Below, piece after piece: positions 20,464 to 22,235 of a stretch of DNA of 22,235 bases. Where the stretch lies: the IMG/VR virus record IMGVR_UViG_3300006922_000208, positions 1 to 22,235 of that record, one strand, 5' to 3'. Made by a program: the position numbers and the translations under genes. The stretch is from a virus. The stretch's first letter is position 1. The number at the start of each line of letters is the position of its first letter. The notes under the pieces are model-generated. The model saw only the letters and a list, made by a program, of their open reading frames with translations. It ran no database searches and was not told where the DNA came from.

Positions 20464-20865
20464 TTATGAGTCGGGGAATTCAGTATCGTCATCATCGGCA
20501 GTAGCGACAGCAGTACCCGTTCCAGTACCAGCGCCAGAAGCGGTGAATACTGTGCCTGGGTTAGAGTCAGCGGCACCAACTGCGGTGAAGTCGGTAGTTC
20601 CAGTGGTAAGAATTTTGTACTCAGTTGCGGCGGCAAGAGCAGTAGCGACAACACCTACAGCCGCCTCGTATACTGCGTCAGTAGATGCGGATGCCATAGC
20701 AACAAGAGTTTCATACTTCTTGCGCGAACCGACAGTAGTTCTCCGTACCCAACCGGGCTGTGTAATACCAGCAGTAGCAGCGACTTCCGCTTCGTCAACC
20801 ATAAAGATTTCAGATGCAGGAATCCCAGTAATTACTGGCTTATTGGATTTTGACCATGCGCTCAT
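20464..20865 (-). CDS. Small virion-like protein, 133 aa
   Basis: 133 residues. The first part has PGWVRRTTVGSRKKYETLVA (about residues 37-56), a segment I have seen in small virion-associated proteins of T4-like marine phages. After an Ala-rich helix comes EYKILTTGTTDFTAVGAAD and then GTVFTASGAGTGTGTAV, the Gly/Thr-rich beta module frequent in phage fibres, followed by an acidic tail (DDDDTEFPDS). Probably a structural or decoration protein. It is the first gene after the TATAAATA late-promoter box at 20894-20901, and ATG at 20865 follows AAGGAG with a seven-to-eight-base gap. Late expression fits a virion role. Confidence 0.78.
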   Translation of the reverse strand: MSAWSKSNKPVITGIPASEIFMVDEAEVAATAGITQPGWVRRTTVGSRKKYETLVAMASASTDAVYEAAVGVVATALAAATEYKILTTGTTDFTAVGAADSNPGTVFTASGAGTGTGTAVATADDDDTEFPDS

Positions 20866-20893
20866 TGTGACTTTCTCCTTGGGTCTATTATTT

Positions 20894-20901
20894 TATTTAT
20901 A
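20894..20901 (-). promoter_or_regulatory. T4-type late promoter, TATAAATA
   Basis: TATAAATA on the minus strand (20901-20894) is the exact -10 of T4 late promoters, recognised by the phage sigma gp55 with the gp45 clamp. It overlaps the stop codon of the upstream gene (20899-20897). Transcription should start about 6-7 bases on, near 20887, leaving a leader with AAGGAG before the ATG at 20865. No other exact copy upstream of a gene was found on this strand. Confidence 0.88.
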
Positions 20902-22235
20902 CGTGCTTCTTAAAATGATCGTGGCTCTTGTGGGCAGACGTTTGCATTGCTTGTTTGTCAGCGGGTTTGCTGTTCATGTACTTATTCAAGAACTTTGCAG
21001 CGTGTCCTTTACTGATCTTGTGCGTCTTCCCATCTTGGAATTGAACCTCTTTACCAACGGTAATTGCTTTTCGCATCTGAGGTACAATGTGTTCGATTTC
21101 TTTTGCGTTTGATGCGTCACTGACCTTTGCGGGTTTGTCCGACTTAGTAGGAGCAAGACCTTTCTTATCATCCGCATCATAGTCTCTCTTTGCATCCGCA
21201 GCGGCATCTTCAGTGATACCCTTCTTCTTCATGAGTCTTGCCTTGGCAGCACCAGCATCTTTATTTGAGATACGCATCCCACCAGTGTTGTGACTTGCCT
21301 TGTCCTTTGACATAGCACCAGAAGACTTTGCATAATCATTCTTCATGGTGTAGTTTTCATTCTTTGCGTTGTGTGCGGCATCTACACTGTTGAAGAATTT
21401 CTTTTTCTCTTCTGGGGACATAGAACCAAGAGACTTACCTGATTTCTTCAGCATCGCCTGAAACTTTGCCTTGAATTCCATTTCGATCAACTCATCCAAC
21501 TCTTCATCGGAGTAGTCATCGAACATACCTTCGTTTGCAGTGCGGAGAGCCTTCTGAGCGCCTGGGTGATTAGAAAGACCTTTCTTAATCTTTTCCATCT
21601 TCTTTGCGGCACCCGTCATGTCACCACCCTTGTGACGGGGGTCATTTGCAATACCCTTCGCCATCTTAACTTGTTTACCAGTGATATACTCTTTGAGTTG
21701 ATATCCCTTGTCATCGCATTCGGAACAACCTTTACCCCTACACTCTGGACAATCAACCTTTTTAACTTCGTCAAGGCCCGGATCAGTTTCCCTCTCAGTC
21801 TTTGAAACTTTGCGAGAAAGTCTCTCGGCGGCCTTCTTGGCGCGTTGTCGAGAATCTTCTGCGTCTGAGCCAGGATTCTTAACTTTGTACTCGTCGAGTT
21901 TTGATTTCTTAGCGGCGGCAAACGGATTGTTCATGTCCACGGTAATTTCCTCTTCGGTCTCTTCTTTGGAGAGTTTAGCAGCGATGGCCATCTCTCTCTT
22001 CTTTTCTTTAGACTTGCCCTTAAATTGGGGTGCATCAGACTTTTGGAAGTCCTTGATGACTTCACCCATTTCCATGTCTTCAACCTTTTCTTCTAGGTCT
22101 GTTTCTTCGTTAGTAGCAGGAACCTTGGCAGTAGATAAACCATACTTCTTGTAAACGGATGAATATCTCTTCTTACTTGCAAGACGGTCACCCTTCACAC
22201 GTTTTTTAATCTTATCTACATCCTGAGTACCAACC
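20897..22235 (-). CDS. Long charged phage protein with DnaJ-like zinc motif, N-terminus outside window
   Basis: 445 residues are visible and the frame is open to the right edge, so the true start is beyond 22235. The codon at 22198 is GTG inside an uninterrupted frame (preceded by DVDKIKKR) and should not be taken as the start. The protein is highly charged, rich in Lys, Ala, Asp and Glu, low in hydrophobics and probably mostly helical and disordered. CPECRGKGCSECDDKGY (encoded about 21751-21701) has the CxxCxGxGCxxC spacing of DnaJ-type zinc fingers. Segments such as KREMAIAAKLSKEE and DDYSDEELDELIEMEFK recall large structural or scaffold-type proteins of T4-like marine phages. Its place before virion genes supports that, but it has no assigned function. 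Confidence 0.72.
   Translation of the reverse strand, partial: VGTQDVDKIKKRVKGDRLASKKRYSSVYKKYGLSTAKVPATNEETDLEEKVEDMEMGEVIKDFQKSDAPQFKGKSKEKKREMAIAAKLSKEETEEEITVDMNNPFAAAKKSKLDEYKVKNPGSDAEDSRQRAKKAAERLSRKVSKTERETDPGLDEVKKVDCPECRGKGCSECDDKGYQLKEYITGKQVKMAKGIANDPRHKGGDMTGAAKKMEKIKKGLSNHPGAQKALRTANEGMFDDYSDEELDELIEMEFKAKFQAMLKKSGKSLGSMSPEEKKKFFNSVDAAHNAKNENYTMKNDYAKSSGAMSKDKASHNTGGMRISNKDAGAAKARLMKKKGITEDAAADAKRDYDADDKKGLAPTKSDKPAKVSDASNAKEIEHIVPQMRKAITVGKEVQFQDGKTHKISKGHAAKFLNKYMNSKPADKQAMQTSAHKSHDHFKKHV

Noticed and set aside
20441-21112. A 223-residue open frame on the plus strand
   Set aside because: It is Ala/Val/Thr/Pro-rich low-complexity sequence opposite two Ala/Gly-rich virion genes and crosses their late promoter; no domain and no ribosome site.
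21616-22154. Further long frames on both strands (101 and 148 aa) over the right-end gene
   Set aside because: They lie entirely inside the charged protein's coding region and reflect its composition.
22196-22198. GTG at 22198 as the start of the right-end gene
   Set aside because: The frame continues without stop to the window edge (DVDKIKKR precedes it) and no ribosome site stands before the GTG, so the gene is treated as truncated.
1-22235. tRNA genes, CRISPR repeats, integrase, transposase, photosynthesis genes
   Set aside because: None could be seen on either strand; there is no spare non-coding space above 124 bases.

Overview
The window looks like a piece of a tailed-phage genome of the T4-like myovirus type, probably marine. 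It shows tightly packed, overlapping short genes, all read from the minus strand. Most genes have an ATGA or TAATG junction or overlap the next by 5-20 bases. It holds a T4-type replication and nucleotide set: a gp61-like primase, an RNase H/FEN nuclease, class I ribonucleotide reductase, a dCMP deaminase, ThyX and a glutaredoxin. Many further proteins have no assignable function. No photosynthesis gene, tRNA, integrase, transposase or CRISPR array is visible, so the host cannot be named from this window.

Right end, read first in the minus direction (22235-18650). This is a virion-type block: a long charged protein with a DnaJ-like CxxC pair that is cut by the window edge, two small beta-rich virion-like proteins, and three conserved unknowns, one of them tail-anchored. 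A TATAAATA late-promoter box precedes the 20464-20865 gene, and a strong 20-nt hairpin lies early in the 20010-20453 gene.

Middle (18618-11365). A glycosyltransferase-like protein and the primase each start exactly 6 nt after a good TTGAC(A/T)-N17-TACTAT promoter and have no Shine-Dalgarno sequence. They may therefore give leaderless transcripts. A membrane-anchored HeH/SAP-like protein follows, then thyX, nrdA, a QueC-like PP-loop enzyme, glutaredoxin, nrdB, a zinc ribbon and dCMP deaminase. This forms one dNTP-synthesis cluster: NDP reduction, dCMP to dUMP, dUMP to dTMP. nrdB and dCMP deaminase start with GTG.

Left-middle (11378-4037). Small membrane proteins, a small GIY-YIG protein, a P-loop/sulfotransferase-like protein, a four-TM coiled-coil membrane protein, an SGNH-like protein, an SH3-like small protein, the FEN nuclease preceded by a conserved basic protein with its own promoter, a DUF6433-like protein, a conserved marine-phage unknown, and a NUMOD3 protein that lacks a nuclease domain.

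Left end (4036-1). The only intergenic gap over 100 bases holds a weak U-tract terminator and a perfect TTGACA-N17-TATAAT promoter. This promoter drives a leftward operon of small unknowns, a HAD nucleotidase-like protein, a one-TM protein, a virion-like protein, a staphylococcal-nuclease-like protein, a second SGNH-like protein and two small unknowns. No gap exceeds 300 bases. Plus-strand reading frames appear to be shadows. Family names come from motif recognition only; no database search was possible.
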